A stretch of DNA of 18,537 nucleotides from an uncultured Faecalibacterium sp. (GTDB lineage Bacteria > Bacillota > Clostridia > Oscillospirales > Ruminococcaceae): contig CAKTCY010000046.1 in NCBI GenBank assembly GCA_934540955.1, positions 1 to 18,537 on the forward strand. Reading direction: 5' to 3'. The notes below the pieces were generated by a model. It did no database searches. It saw only the letters and a program-made list of their open reading frames with translations, and was not told where the DNA came from. Made by a program: the position numbers and the translations under genes. This document shows positions 8,006 to 16,177 of this stretch, one piece after another (position 1 is the stretch's first letter; each line of letters opens with the position of its first letter).

Positions 8006-10243
8006 ATGAACGAAAATGAACGCAAGGTCGTGGTGCGGCGGATGCTGCTGCTCATCGCAGTGGCCTGCATCATCATGGGGCTGTACACCTTCCGGCTGAT
8101 CTTTTTGCAGCTGGTCAACGGGGACAGCTTCAAGGCAAAGGCCACCAACACCACGGATTATAAGTTTACGGTCACCGCCGCGCGCGGCAATATCGTGGAC
8201 AGCACCGGCAAGCGCATCGCCACCACCAGCACCGGCTATAATGTGGTGCTGAACAAGCTGCAAATGGGGAATCAGGATCTGGACACCATGCTGCAGCAGA
8301 TCGTGGAGCTTTTGCGCAAGAACGATGAAAAATGGCTGGACACCCTGCTCATCAGCGAGCCGGATGCCGCCGGGAGCTATACCTTTACGGACAGCGCCGA
8401 CAGCACCAGCGACCAGAAAACGCTGGCTGACATGAAGGAGACACTGGGTCTGCAGCAGTACGCCACCGCCAACGATGTGATGGAGATGCTGGTGGAGAAA
8501 AACCATCTGGAAGGCTTCTCTCTGCCGTGGCAGCGGGTGCTGGCGGGCATCCATTACGAGATGGACCGGCAGGCCTTTTCCAACGTGAACAACTTCGTCA
8601 TGGCTGAAAACGTCAGTCAGGTGACGGTGGCTACCATCAAGGAGCATTCCCTCACCCTGCCGGGCGTGGAGATCGTGGAGACCAGCACCCGCAGCTACGA
8701 GCAGGGCGATATCCTGCCCGCTGTGCTGGGGCGTGTGGGCAAGATCACCGCCGAAAAGTGGAAGGTGACCGACGAAAACGGTCAGGTGACCTATCCGCTC
8801 AAGGAAAAAGGCTATAACATGAACGATGTGATCGGCATCTCCGGCCTTGAGTCCGTGTACGAGGACGAGCTGCGCGGCAAGGACGGTGTGGAGACCATCA
8901 CCCGCAATTCGGACGGTGTGATCGTGGATACCAAGATCACCACCGTACCGGAGCCGGGGCATACCGTGCAGCTGACCATCAACAGCGATTTTCAGCGTGC
9001 GGTGGACAAGGCGCTTGCCAACAACATTGATATGATCAACCGGGTGTACAACACCGGCGATATGAAGGCTGCCGCCGGCGCTGCGGTGGTGCTGGATGTG
9101 AAGGATGGTAGCGTGCTGGCGGCCTCCAACTATCCCAGCTTTGACCAGAACCTGTACGCCACCAACTATTCCGAGTACAGCGCCGACCCCAGCCTGCCCC
9201 TGTTCAACCGGGCGCTGCAGGGTCTGTACACCCCCGGCTCCACCTTTAAGCCCGCAGTGGCGGTGGCGGCGCTGGACAGCGGCCTCATCAACCAGTACTC
9301 CACCGTCAACTGCACCGGCGTGTATACCTATTACAAGGACTACCATCCCCGCTGTACCCGCCACGGCCACAGCGGCAACATTGATGTAGTTACCGCCATC
9401 AAGTGGAGCTGCAACATCTTCTTCTATGATGTGGGCCGCCGCCTGACCAGTGACGTCTACGATGCCTACGCCTACAAGCTGGGTCTTGGGCAGCGCACCG
9501 GCGTGGAGGTAAACGAGGCAGTGGGACGCCTGACCAAAAAGACGGATAAAAACTACACTTCTTCGCTGGATATTCAGGCCGCCATCGGGCAGGGCAACAC
9601 GGTGGTAAGCCCCATCCAGCTGGCCACCTATGCCGCCACGCTGGCCAACAACGGCGTGCGCTACCGCACCCACTTTGTCAAGGCCATTCTCGATACCAAC
9701 ACCGGCGAGGTGCTCAGCGAGACCCAGCCGGAGGTGATGGACGTCATCGAGGGCAACGGCAACACCTTTGATCTGGTGCGGCAGGGCATGACACTGGTGC
9801 CCAGCACCATCAGCGGCAAGATCTCCAGCTACCCCATTGCCATCGCCTGCAAAACCGGTACCCCCCAGCGCAGCGAGACCTACGCCTCGGGCAAGCACTA
9901 CCTGAACGCCATGATGATCGCTTACCTCCCGGCAGACGACCCGGAAATCGCCATTGGCATTACGGTGGAGTACGGCGGCTACGGTGCCCGCACCGGTGAT
10001 CTGGTGGTGGATATCGCCAACGCCTACTTTGCCATGAAGGACGGCACGCTGGAGGTTGACCCCTATGTAGACCCGCGCACCGCAATGCAGGAGGATGCCA
10101 CAGCATCGGATACCGCCGCCCAGACCGCCCCGGATGCTGCGAATGATGCACAGACCGCTGCAGCCGCCGCAGAGCCGCAGCAGACAGCTGCGCCCGCAGG
10201 GGCAGCGGAGGGGGAAAATAACGATGCACTGCCTGCGCAGTAA
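8006..10243 (+). CDS. mrdA: Class B penicillin-binding protein 2 (elongation transpeptidase)
   Basis: Peptidoglycan DD-transpeptidase that cross-links the lateral wall with the Mre complex. The 745 residues start with a cytoplasmic tail, one membrane anchor (about 11-37) and the PBP-dimer domain entry block ARGNIVDSTGKRIA (59-72). The transpeptidase domain has all three active-site motifs: STFK (412-415, catalytic Ser412), SCN (468-470) and KTG (616-618). After residue about 695 comes an Ala/Thr/Gln/Pro-rich tail of some 50 residues, presumably outside the membrane. A strong SD (AAAGGAG) precedes the ATG, 19 bp after mreD. The spoVD/ftsI division homologues are similar, but the mreBCD context argues for PBP2; no PASTA repeats are visible. 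Confidence 0.93.
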   Translation: MNENERKVVVRRMLLLIAVACIIMGLYTFRLIFLQLVNGDSFKAKATNTTDYKFTVTAARGNIVDSTGKRIATTSTGYNVVLNKLQMGNQDLDTMLQQIVELLRKNDEKWLDTLLISEPDAAGSYTFTDSADSTSDQKTLADMKETLGLQQYATANDVMEMLVEKNHLEGFSLPWQRVLAGIHYEMDRQAFSNVNNFVMAENVSQVTVATIKEHSLTLPGVEIVETSTRSYEQGDILPAVLGRVGKITAEKWKVTDENGQVTYPLKEKGYNMNDVIGISGLESVYEDELRGKDGVETITRNSDGVIVDTKITTVPEPGHTVQLTINSDFQRAVDKALANNIDMINRVYNTGDMKAAAGAAVVLDVKDGSVLAASNYPSFDQNLYATNYSEYSADPSLPLFNRALQGLYTPGSTFKPAVAVAALDSGLINQYSTVNCTGVYTYYKDYHPRCTRHGHSGNIDVVTAIKWSCNIFFYDVGRRLTSDVYDAYAYKLGLGQRTGVEVNEAVGRLTKKTDKNYTSSLDIQAAIGQGNTVVSPIQLATYAATLANNGVRYRTHFVKAILDTNTGEVLSETQPEVMDVIEGNGNTFDLVRQGMTLVPSTISGKISSYPIAIACKTGTPQRSETYASGKHYLNAMMIAYLPADDPEIAIGITVEYGGYGARTGDLVVDIANAYFAMKDGTLEVDPYVDPRTAMQEDATASDTAAQTAPDAANDAQTAAAAAEPQQTAAPAGAAEGENNDALPAQ

Positions 10244-10306
10244 GGCGCAGCAGCGTGCAAAGAAGGGGATTTGAACGAAAATTTGAATATTGTGTCCAAA
10301 AACCTG

Positions 10307-10335
10307 TTGTAAATGAGTTGCGTTTGTGATATCAT
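10307..10335 (+). promoter_or_regulatory. Predicted promoter of mgsA
   Basis: TTGTAA (10307-10312), 17 bp, TATCAT (10330-10335) in the AT-rich 157-bp gap after mrdA. There are alternative -10-like strings downstream (TATAAC near 10337, TATATA near 10364), so the exact start is uncertain. No terminator is visible after mrdA; read-through from the mre operon is possible. Confidence 0.55.
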
Positions 10336-10400
10336 GTATAACAAAGGAAAATTATCAAGCGTTTTATATACAAATGTTTCAATAGAGGAGAGATCTACAG

Positions 10401-10805
10401 ATGACGATTGCCCTGATCGCGCACGACTCCAAAAAGGAGCTGATGGTTCAGTTCTGCACGGCGTACTGCCGCATTCTGAGCCAGCATAAATTGGTGGCGA
10501 CCGGCACTACCGGCAAACTGATTTCCGAGGCCACCGGCCTGCAGGTACAGCGTTTTCTGGCCGGTGTGCAGGGCGGCGACCAGCAGATCGCGTCCCGCAT
10601 TGCCTGCAACGAGATCGACCTGCTGCTGTTCTTCCGCGACCCCATCAATGCAAAGCCCAGCGAGCCGAATGAGATGACCCTGCTGCGCCTGTGCGATGTG
10701 CACAACATCCCCATGGCCACCAACATCGCCACCGCCGAGGTGCTGATCCACGGCCTGGAGCGCGGAGATCTGGACTGGCGCGATATCGTGCACCCGCAGA
10801 ACTAA
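10401..10805 (+). CDS. mgsA: Methylglyoxal synthase
   Basis: Converts dihydroxyacetone phosphate to methylglyoxal and phosphate, a bypass that relieves sugar-phosphate stress when phosphate is short. The 134 residues begin [11 protein letters not shown] (His8, Asp9, Lys11) as in the family. They contain TGTTG (34-38, phosphate-binding loop), GGDQQIA (58-64, with Asp60 at the place of the catalytic Asp of the Escherichia coli enzyme), FFRDP (77-81) and the [10 protein letters not shown] run (104-113). Length is close to the 130-150 residue norm. GAGGAG is 10 nt upstream of the ATG. In many clostridia mgsA closes a mre-mrdA-min-rodA cluster, which explains its position here after mrdA. Confidence 0.96.
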   Translation: MTIALIAHDSKKELMVQFCTAYCRILSQHKLVATGTTGKLISEATGLQVQRFLAGVQGGDQQIASRIACNEIDLLLFFRDPINAKPSEPNEMTLLRLCDVHNIPMATNIATAEVLIHGLERGDLDWRDIVHPQN

Positions 10806-10812
10806 AGCACAC

Positions 10813-10854
10813 AAAAAAGAAGCGCTGCATCGTACAGATGCGGCGCTTCTTTTT
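10813..10854. terminator. Strong bidirectional terminator between convergent mgsA and the MnmA-like gene
   Basis: AGAAGCGC-GCATC and GATGC-GCGCTTCT form a long GC-rich stem around 10818-10850, with six A residues on the left flank and five T residues on the right. It can therefore stop mgsA transcripts and also the minus-strand rnhA operon. Confidence 0.9.
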
Positions 10855-10892
10855 GCTTCTCCGGTGAAATGCAATGCGGATCTTCCGCTGGG

Positions 10893-11435
10893 TCAGACCG
10901 TACCGTTTACCTTAAAATCCTGTGCCATCTCCTGCACATCGGCGGCGGTAAACTCGCCCAAGGGCAGCAGCAGCCGGGCAAGGGTGTCCTGCGGCAGCGC
11001 GGTCAGTGCAGAGCTCTCGTCCAGTGCGGCGTCCACGGCGGGGCAGACTGCGTGCACGCCGTCGCTGCCAAGCTCCACCCGGGCGTGGTGGTCGGTGGCA
11101 ATATACTGGATGCCCAGCTTGTCGGCAGCGGTCAGCAGGGCGGCAAACCGGGCATCGTTGCCGCTGCCCAGCACCTCGGCGGGCTGGTCTGCCAGTGCTT
11201 CTGCCTTGAGCACGATGCACTCGATGCCAAGAGCCTCAGCAGCCTGCCGTGCGGCTGCGGCCCATGCGCTCTGGTCAGCGGCCAGCTGCACCACGGCCCC
11301 GGCCACGCCAAAGCCCTGCTGCTGCAAAATGCGCACTGCAACGCCGCAATCCACGGAGCCGTCCATGCTGACAAGCACCTTGTCCTGTGTTTCGTAGGTG
11401 TCGAACCCGTTGCCGGGCAAAAATGCGTCGCTCAT
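10893..11435 (-). CDS. Truncated MnmA-like protein lacking catalytic residues (putative pseudoenzyme)
   Basis: The 180-residue product follows the N-type ATP pyrophosphatase domain of MnmA (tRNA U34 2-thiouridylase) along its length: [15 protein letters not shown] (19-33), [11 protein letters not shown] (36-46), EALGIEC (67-73), [23 protein letters not shown] (97-119) and [12 protein letters not shown] (152-163). The key residues are altered: the P-loop SGGVDS reads DGSVDC (25-30), the GHY motif reads DHH, and DQSYFL reads DESSAL. The loop that carries the first catalytic cysteine (NPC..CN) is missing, as are the central and C-terminal domains. Thiolation activity is therefore not expected. 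The ATG overlaps the rnhA stop (ATGA) with GGGAGG and AAGGAG upstream, so translation is coupled. The frame is intact with normal codon use, so it looks retained rather than decaying. Function unknown. Confidence 0.75.
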   Translation of the reverse strand: MSDAFLPGNGFDTYETQDKVLVSMDGSVDCGVAVRILQQQGFGVAGAVVQLAADQSAWAAAARQAAEALGIECIVLKAEALADQPAEVLGSGNDARFAALLTAADKLGIQYIATDHHARVELGSDGVHAVCPAVDAALDESSALTALPQDTLARLLLPLGEFTAADVQEMAQDFKVNGTV

Positions 11436-11896
11436 GCTCCTTGCCTCCCGCCATGTGCTTTGCTTTGTGCTACGGCCAGTTGGTCGCAGCGTTCGTTTTC
11501 CGGGTGGCCTGCGTGGCCCTTTACCCAGACGTAGGTGATCTTGTGCCGCGCCTCCTGCTCCAGCGCCTGTGCCCATAAGTCCGGGTTCAGGGCAGGGGAG
11601 CCGTCGGCCTTTTTCCAGCCCCGGCGCTTCCAGCCCTTGGCCCAGCCCTTTTCCAGCCCGTTGATCACATACTGGCTGTCAGAGCACAGCCGCACCTCGC
11701 AGGGCTCCTTGAGCTGGCGCAGCGCCTCGATAAAGGCCGTCAGCTCCATGCGGTTGTTGGTGGTGCTGGCGTCGCCGCCGCTCAGTTCCTTTTCGTACAC
11801 CTTGCCGTCAAAGCGGTAGCGCAGCACCGCACCCCAGCCGCCCGGGCCGGGGTTGCCGCTGCAAGCGCCGTCTGTGTACACCTCTACCTGTTTCAT
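11432..11896 (-). CDS. rnhA: Ribonuclease HI
   Basis: Degrades the RNA strand of RNA-DNA hybrids (R-loops, primer remnants). The 154 residues hold the DEDD catalytic set: Asp9 in [14 protein letters not shown], Glu51 in NNRMELTA, Asp73 in [10 protein letters not shown] and Asp138 in ENERCDQLA, plus the active-site histidine (His128, VKGHAGH). The basic protrusion ([16 protein letters not shown], residues about 84-99) as in the Escherichia coli enzyme is present. I start at the ATG at 11896 because AAGGAG is 7-8 nt upstream and the family begins with this beta-strand; an upstream in-frame ATG at 12004 overlaps the promoters. Complete and apparently active. First gene of a two-gene operon. Confidence 0.97.
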   Translation of the reverse strand: MKQVEVYTDGACSGNPGPGGWGAVLRYRFDGKVYEKELSGGDASTTNNRMELTAFIEALRQLKEPCEVRLCSDSQYVINGLEKGWAKGWKRRGWKKADGSPALNPDLWAQALEQEARHKITYVWVKGHAGHPENERCDQLAVAQSKAHGGRQGA

Positions 11897-11925
11897 GGGG
11901 TTCTCCTTATAGAATAGAATACCTT

Positions 11926-11955
11926 TATTTAGCGCTATTTTGCCCGGGATGTCAA
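11926..11955 (-). promoter_or_regulatory. Predicted promoter of rnhA
   Basis: On the minus strand, consensus TTGACA (11950-11955) and TAAATA (11926-11931) with an 18-bp spacer. The start would fall near 11920, a short leader of about 25 nt. It lies back to back with the RNase J promoter; the two -35 boxes are 42 bp apart. Confidence 0.65.
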
Positions 11956-11997
11956 GAGCCAATGTATACACCGGCCCAGTTTTGCCAAACCTTGGAA

Positions 11998-12026
11998 TTG
12001 ACAAAACCGGTGCGAAATACTATACT
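11998..12026 (+). promoter_or_regulatory. Promoter of the RNase J - gdpP - glf operon
   Basis: Perfect -35 TTGACA (11998-12003), exactly 17 bp, and TATACT (12021-12026). This is the strongest promoter by consensus in the window. A start near 12033 leaves a leader of about 266 nt before the RNase J ATG. Confidence 0.85.
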
Positions 12027-12032
12027 TAGCGT

Positions 12033-12298
12033 AACAAAATGCGTATAGGGGTGCACCAAGGGCGTGCGCCCGGCTGTTCCGGCAGAAACGCCACGGTCGC
12101 ATCGAACAGATGGACTTACCTGGCCAAGAACCTCTTGCGGAACCAACAGCGCTGCTGCAAAAAGCACGCTGAACGATAAATTCTATACGATGCATCAACC
12201 GGAAGCCGATGCAGTTTCAGGTGCTTCCCCTGTGCAAGGTGCGGCTGCTCTCCCCGACGGGGTGCGGTCTGACCTGCAATTGAATCTGGAGGTAAAGA
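12033..12298 (+). promoter_or_regulatory. Long structured 5' leader of the RNase J gene
   Basis: No ORF of note lies in this stretch. Several hairpins can be drawn: GGCGT (12061-12065) with ACGCC (12088-12092) enclosing CCGG/CCGG; CAGCG-TGC (12147-12155) with GCA-CGCTG (12164-12171); GGAAGC (12201-12206) with GCTTCC (12223-12228); and CCCC-GAC-GGGG (12252-12262). It ends in a clear SD, GGAGG (12288-12292). I could not match it to a known riboswitch. A leader of this length suggests post-transcriptional control, possibly by RNase J itself. Confidence 0.5.
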
Positions 12299-14128
12299 AT
12301 GGCTCAAGCAAAAGAAAATAACCCCGCACCCCGTGCAAATGCTCCGGCAGCGCCCAAGGCAGCCGCTGCAAACGGCACTGCTCCCGCAGGGGAAAAGCGT
12401 ACCCGTCCCACCACCCGCCGCCCCTACTATAACCGCCGCCCGCGCCGTGCGCAGCAGCCCAAGGAGGCAGCGACCCCTATCCATATCTATCCGCTGGGCG
12501 GTCTGGGCGAAGTCGGCAAGAACATGACCGTCTACGAGTGCAACGGCGATATGATCATCGTGGACTGCGGTCTGGTGTTCCCGGACAGCGAGATGTTCGG
12601 CGTGGACATGGTCATCCCGGACTTCACCTTTGTGGTGCAGAACAAGGATAAGATCAAGGGTCTGCTCATCACCCACGGCCACGAGGACCATATTGGAAGC
12701 ATTCCCTATCTGCTGCAAAAGCTCAGCCTGCCGGTGTACGGCACCCGCCTGACCTGCGGTCTGATCAAAAACAAGCTGGAGGAGTTCGGCCTTGCCGGCA
12801 AGACCAAGTTTGTGGAGATCGTGCCCCGGCAGAAGCTCAAGCTGGGCTGCTTTACCGTGGAGCCCATCCATGTGAACCACTCCATCCCGGATGCCGTGGC
12901 CTTTGCCATCGACAGCCCCGCCGGTACCATCATCCAGACCGGCGACTTTAAAATTGACTACACCCCGCTGGCCTGCGGCGTGACCGACCTGTCCACCCTG
13001 TCCGAGTACGGACAGCGCGGTGTGCTGGCCCTGCTGAGCGACTCCACCAACGCGGAGCGCCCGGGCTTTACCGCCACCGAGCAGAAGGTGGCCGCCGGTG
13101 TGCGCAGCCTGTTTGCCCGCGCCCGCAATAAGCGTATTATTATTGCGACCTTTGCGTCCAATATCTACCGCGTGCAGCAGATCATTGATCTGGCCGTGGA
13201 GGATGGCCGCAAGGTGGCCTTCAGCGGCCGCAGCATGGTCAACAACACCGCCATGGCGCAGGAGCTGGGCTATATGCACATTCCGGAGGGCACCCTGATC
13301 AGCGTGGACGAGCTGAACCAGTACCCGCCGGAGCAGGTAGTGCTGGTGACCACCGGCAGTCAGGGCGAGCCCCTGAGCGCGCTGAGCCGTATGGCCTCCT
13401 GCAGCCACCGTCAGGTGCGTGTGGGCCCCGGCGACTTCATCATCATCTCCGCCAACCCCATCCCCGGCAACGAGAAGAGCGTGACCAAGATCGTCAACGG
13501 TCTGCTGCTGCTGGGCGCAGAGGTCATCTACGAGAGCATGTATGATGTGCACGTTTCCGGCCACGCCTGTCAGGAGGAGCAGAAGCTGATGCTCACCCTG
13601 ACCAAGCCCAAGTACTTCCTGCCCGTGCACGGCGAGTATAAGCAGCTGAAAAAGCACGCCCTCACCGCTGCAAGTCTGGGCATTCCCACCAGCAACATCC
13701 TCATTGCGGAAAACGGCTCCAACGTCATCCTCTCGCAGGACGAGATGAAGCTGGGCGAGCCGGTGACCGCCGGTGCCGTCATGGTGGACGGCCTTGGCGT
13801 GGGCGATGTGGGCAATGTGGTGCTGCGGGACCGCAAGCACCTCTCCGAGGACGGCCTTGTCATCATCGTGGCCACCGTGGACAGCAAGACCGGCAAGGTG
13901 CTGGCCGGGCCGGATCTGGTAAGCCGGGGCTTCGTGTATGTGCGCGAGAACGAGAGCCTGATGGACGGTGCCCAGAGCATTGTGGAAAATGCACTGGAGC
14001 GCTGTGTGGACGAGCACGTCCGGGACTGGAACAGCGTAAAGACCCGTGTGCGTGAGGCACTGAGCAGCTATATCTACCGGCGCACCAAGCGCAGCCCGAT
14101 GATCCTGCCCATCCTGATGGAGGTCTGA
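12299..14128 (+). CDS. rnj: Ribonuclease J
   Basis: Zinc-dependent 5'-3' exonuclease and endonuclease central to mRNA decay and RNA maturation in Firmicutes. The 609 residues contain the metallo-beta-lactamase core: IYPLGGLGEVGKN (63-75), the zinc motif THGHEDH (125-131), HVNH (191-194) and TGDFKID (214-220). The beta-CASP part follows, with LSDSTN, ASNIYRVQQ and GRSMVNN, then VHVSGHA and PVHGEY. The C-terminal domain is complete to the end. About 58 residues precede the core and are rich in Ala, Pro and Arg (RRPYYNRRPRRAQQPK near 40-55), making it longer than the roughly 555 residues of Bacillus RNase J1. SD GGAGG is 6 nt before the ATG. gdpP follows after 48 bp. Whether a second RNase J paralogue exists cannot be seen here. 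Confidence 0.96.
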   Translation: MAQAKENNPAPRANAPAAPKAAAANGTAPAGEKRTRPTTRRPYYNRRPRRAQQPKEAATPIHIYPLGGLGEVGKNMTVYECNGDMIIVDCGLVFPDSEMFGVDMVIPDFTFVVQNKDKIKGLLITHGHEDHIGSIPYLLQKLSLPVYGTRLTCGLIKNKLEEFGLAGKTKFVEIVPRQKLKLGCFTVEPIHVNHSIPDAVAFAIDSPAGTIIQTGDFKIDYTPLACGVTDLSTLSEYGQRGVLALLSDSTNAERPGFTATEQKVAAGVRSLFARARNKRIIIATFASNIYRVQQIIDLAVEDGRKVAFSGRSMVNNTAMAQELGYMHIPEGTLISVDELNQYPPEQVVLVTTGSQGEPLSALSRMASCSHRQVRVGPGDFIIISANPIPGNEKSVTKIVNGLLLLGAEVIYESMYDVHVSGHACQEEQKLMLTLTKPKYFLPVHGEYKQLKKHALTAASLGIPTSNILIAENGSNVILSQDEMKLGEPVTAGAVMVDGLGVGDVGNVVLRDRKHLSEDGLVIIVATVDSKTGKVLAGPDLVSRGFVYVRENESLMDGAQSIVENALERCVDEHVRDWNSVKTRVREALSSYIYRRTKRSPMILPILMEV

Positions 14129-14135
14129 TCCGGGC

Positions 14136-14152
14136 GCACCGCAAGGCGGTGC
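14136..14152 (+). repeat. Intercistronic hairpin between RNase J and gdpP
   Basis: GCACCGC (14136-14142) and GCGGTGC (14146-14152) form a perfect 7-bp stem with an AAG triloop just after the RNase J stop and 8 nt before the gdpP SD. No U-tract follows, so it is more likely a processing or stability element than a terminator. Confidence 0.6.
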
Positions 14153-14176
14153 AGCGTCTGAGGAGGCAAAAAACCG

Positions 14177-16174
14177 ATGAAACGTAAACCAAGATGGACA
14201 CTGGAAATGCTCACGGCCAGTCTGGCGGTGCTGTGCGGCCTTTTGCTGCTGGTGCTGCTGGTGCAGCGCCCCACGGCATGGCCGTTGTTGGCCGTGCTGG
14301 TGGTGCTGTGGGGCATAGGGGCAACCCTGTTCCGCTGCAGGCTGCGCCGCTGGGTGGTGCGCTGGACAAGCGGCACCACGTTTGAAAAATCCAAGGTGCA
14401 GTTCAGTCTGGAGCCCCTTTCCCAGCCTGCGGCGCTGCTTTCCGGCGAGACGGTGCTGTGGTACAACAGCCAGTTCCGCACCCGCCTGCTGGGCGGGCAG
14501 GATGTGCTGGCCAGCCGGGTGCAGAAGCTGCTGCCCGGGCTGGATCTGCAGCTGTGCCGCAAGCGTGAGGGACAGCTGCTGACCCTTGCCGACGGCTACT
14601 GGAGCGTGCACAGCTCCACCGTGCCCGGCGAGGCCGAAAGCATGACCCTGCTGGTGCTGAACGAGGAGACCGAGCTGCGCCGCATCGAGGCAGAGTATAA
14701 GGCCAGTCGTCCGGGGTATCTTGCCTTTCAGCTGGACGGCTACGATGATGTGTTCGGGGATCTGATGGACAGCGAGCGCGCCCGCCTGCTGGAGGGCGTC
14801 AACCGCATTCTGGAGGATATGATCGGGCGCGGCAGCGGCTTTCTGCGCCGGGTAGGCAGCGGCGGCCGCTACATCGCCGTGGTGGAGGAGCGCCAGCTGG
14901 AGCAGTTCGCCAACCGCGGCTACGACGTGCTGGATAAGATCCGCGCACTGGACCCCAGTGTGAGTCTTTCGCTGTCCATTGGCATCGGGCGCGGTGCACG
15001 CACCCTGCGGGAGGCGCAGGATATGGCCGAGCACGCGCTGGATATGGCGCAGGGACGCGGCGGCGATCAGGCCGCTGAGATGACGCTGGACGGCTTTACC
15101 TTCTACGGCGGCGTGAGCCACGGCGTGGAAAAGCGTAGCAAGGTGCGCAGCCGCCTTGTGGCCGACCAGCTGGTCAAGCTGATCAAGGAGGCCGACCATG
15201 TAGTCATCATGGGTCACCGCATGAGCGATCTGGATGCCATCGGCGCAGCCGAGGGCGTGCTGCGCATTTGTAAGATCTGCGATGTGCCGGCGGTCATCGC
15301 CGTCCGGCGGGACGCTACGCTGGCGGCCAGCCTGATCGATGCACTGTGCAAGGCGGGACAGAAGGATGACTTCATCGACCCCAAGGACGCTCTGCCCATC
15401 ATCTCCAAGCGCACCCTGTGCATCGTGGTGGATACATATCAGGTGGGTCTTGTGGAAAGCAAGGACATTCTGGAAAAATGCGGTAAGGTGGCCGTCATCG
15501 ACCACCACCGCAAGGGCGTGGGCTACATCGAGAACCCGGCGCTGGTCTGTCACGAGCCCTATTCCTCCTCGGCCAGCGAGCTGGTCACCGAGCTTTTGCA
15601 GTATGTGGGCGAGCGGGACGACAAGCCCAACCGTATAGAGGCCGAGGGCCTGCTTGCCGGTATCCTGCTGGATACGCAGGACTTTACCCTGCACACCGGT
15701 GTGCGCACCTTTGAAGCCGCTGCTGCCCTGCGCCGCTACGGCGCAGAGACCGAGCGGGTGCGCCGGTTGTTCGATGTGACTATGGTGGAGTACAACGCCA
15801 AGGCCGATCTGGTGGAAAAGGCGCAGATGTACAAAAACTGCGCCATCTCCATCGGCGGCGAGGTCGCCCCGGAAGCACGGGTCGCCATTGCGCAGGCCGC
15901 CAACGACCTGCTGCGCATTCAGGGCGTGGACGCCAGCTTTGTGGCGGTGCAGGTGGGCAACGGGGTCAACGTCTCTGCCCGAAGCATGGGTGCCGTGAAT
16001 GTGCAGGTAATCATGGAGTCGCTGGGCGGCGGCGGTCATCAGACCATGGCAGCAGCGCAGTTGAAGCATATCACTCCGCAGGCGGCACGCAGCCGCATTC
16101 AGGACGCCATCGACCAATATTATCTCTCCCAGAAAAAGACTACGCCGGACGCACGACCGGTAAAAGGGGAATAA
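14177..16174 (+). CDS. gdpP: Cyclic-di-AMP phosphodiesterase GdpP (YybT family)
   Basis: Membrane-bound enzyme that hydrolyses c-di-AMP to pApA, tuning wall integrity, potassium and osmotic balance. The 665 residues have two N-terminal membrane helices (about 10-29 and 34-52), a degenerate PAS domain (about 80-165) and a degenerate GGDEF domain (about 175-305). The degenerate GGDEF is recognisable by LSLSIGIGRGARTL and GRGGDQAA in place of GGDEF. A full DHH/DHHA1 module follows: GHRMSDLDAIG (346-356), VVDT (417-420), IDHHRKG (441-447) and, near the C-terminus, GGGGHQTMAAAQ. All metal-ligand motifs are intact. GAGGAGG is 10 nt before the ATG. The gdpP-rplI-dnaB order is conserved in Firmicutes; here glf intervenes. 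Confidence 0.96.
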   Translation: MKRKPRWTLEMLTASLAVLCGLLLLVLLVQRPTAWPLLAVLVVLWGIGATLFRCRLRRWVVRWTSGTTFEKSKVQFSLEPLSQPAALLSGETVLWYNSQFRTRLLGGQDVLASRVQKLLPGLDLQLCRKREGQLLTLADGYWSVHSSTVPGEAESMTLLVLNEETELRRIEAEYKASRPGYLAFQLDGYDDVFGDLMDSERARLLEGVNRILEDMIGRGSGFLRRVGSGGRYIAVVEERQLEQFANRGYDVLDKIRALDPSVSLSLSIGIGRGARTLREAQDMAEHALDMAQGRGGDQAAEMTLDGFTFYGGVSHGVEKRSKVRSRLVADQLVKLIKEADHVVIMGHRMSDLDAIGAAEGVLRICKICDVPAVIAVRRDATLAASLIDALCKAGQKDDFIDPKDALPIISKRTLCIVVDTYQVGLVESKDILEKCGKVAVIDHHRKGVGYIENPALVCHEPYSSSASELVTELLQYVGERDDKPNRIEAEGLLAGILLDTQDFTLHTGVRTFEAAAALRRYGAETERVRRLFDVTMVEYNAKADLVEKAQMYKNCAISIGGEVAPEARVAIAQAANDLLRIQGVDASFVAVQVGNGVNVSARSMGAVNVQVIMESLGGGGHQTMAAAQLKHITPQAARSRIQDAIDQYYLSQKKTTPDARPVKGE

Positions 16175-16177
16175 AAC

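Noticed and set aside
11432..12004. Longer RNase HI starting at the upstream ATG (12004)
   Set aside because: The extra 36 residues overlap the predicted promoters of rnhA and RNase J and lack family similarity; the ATG at 11896 has a good SD and matches the family start.
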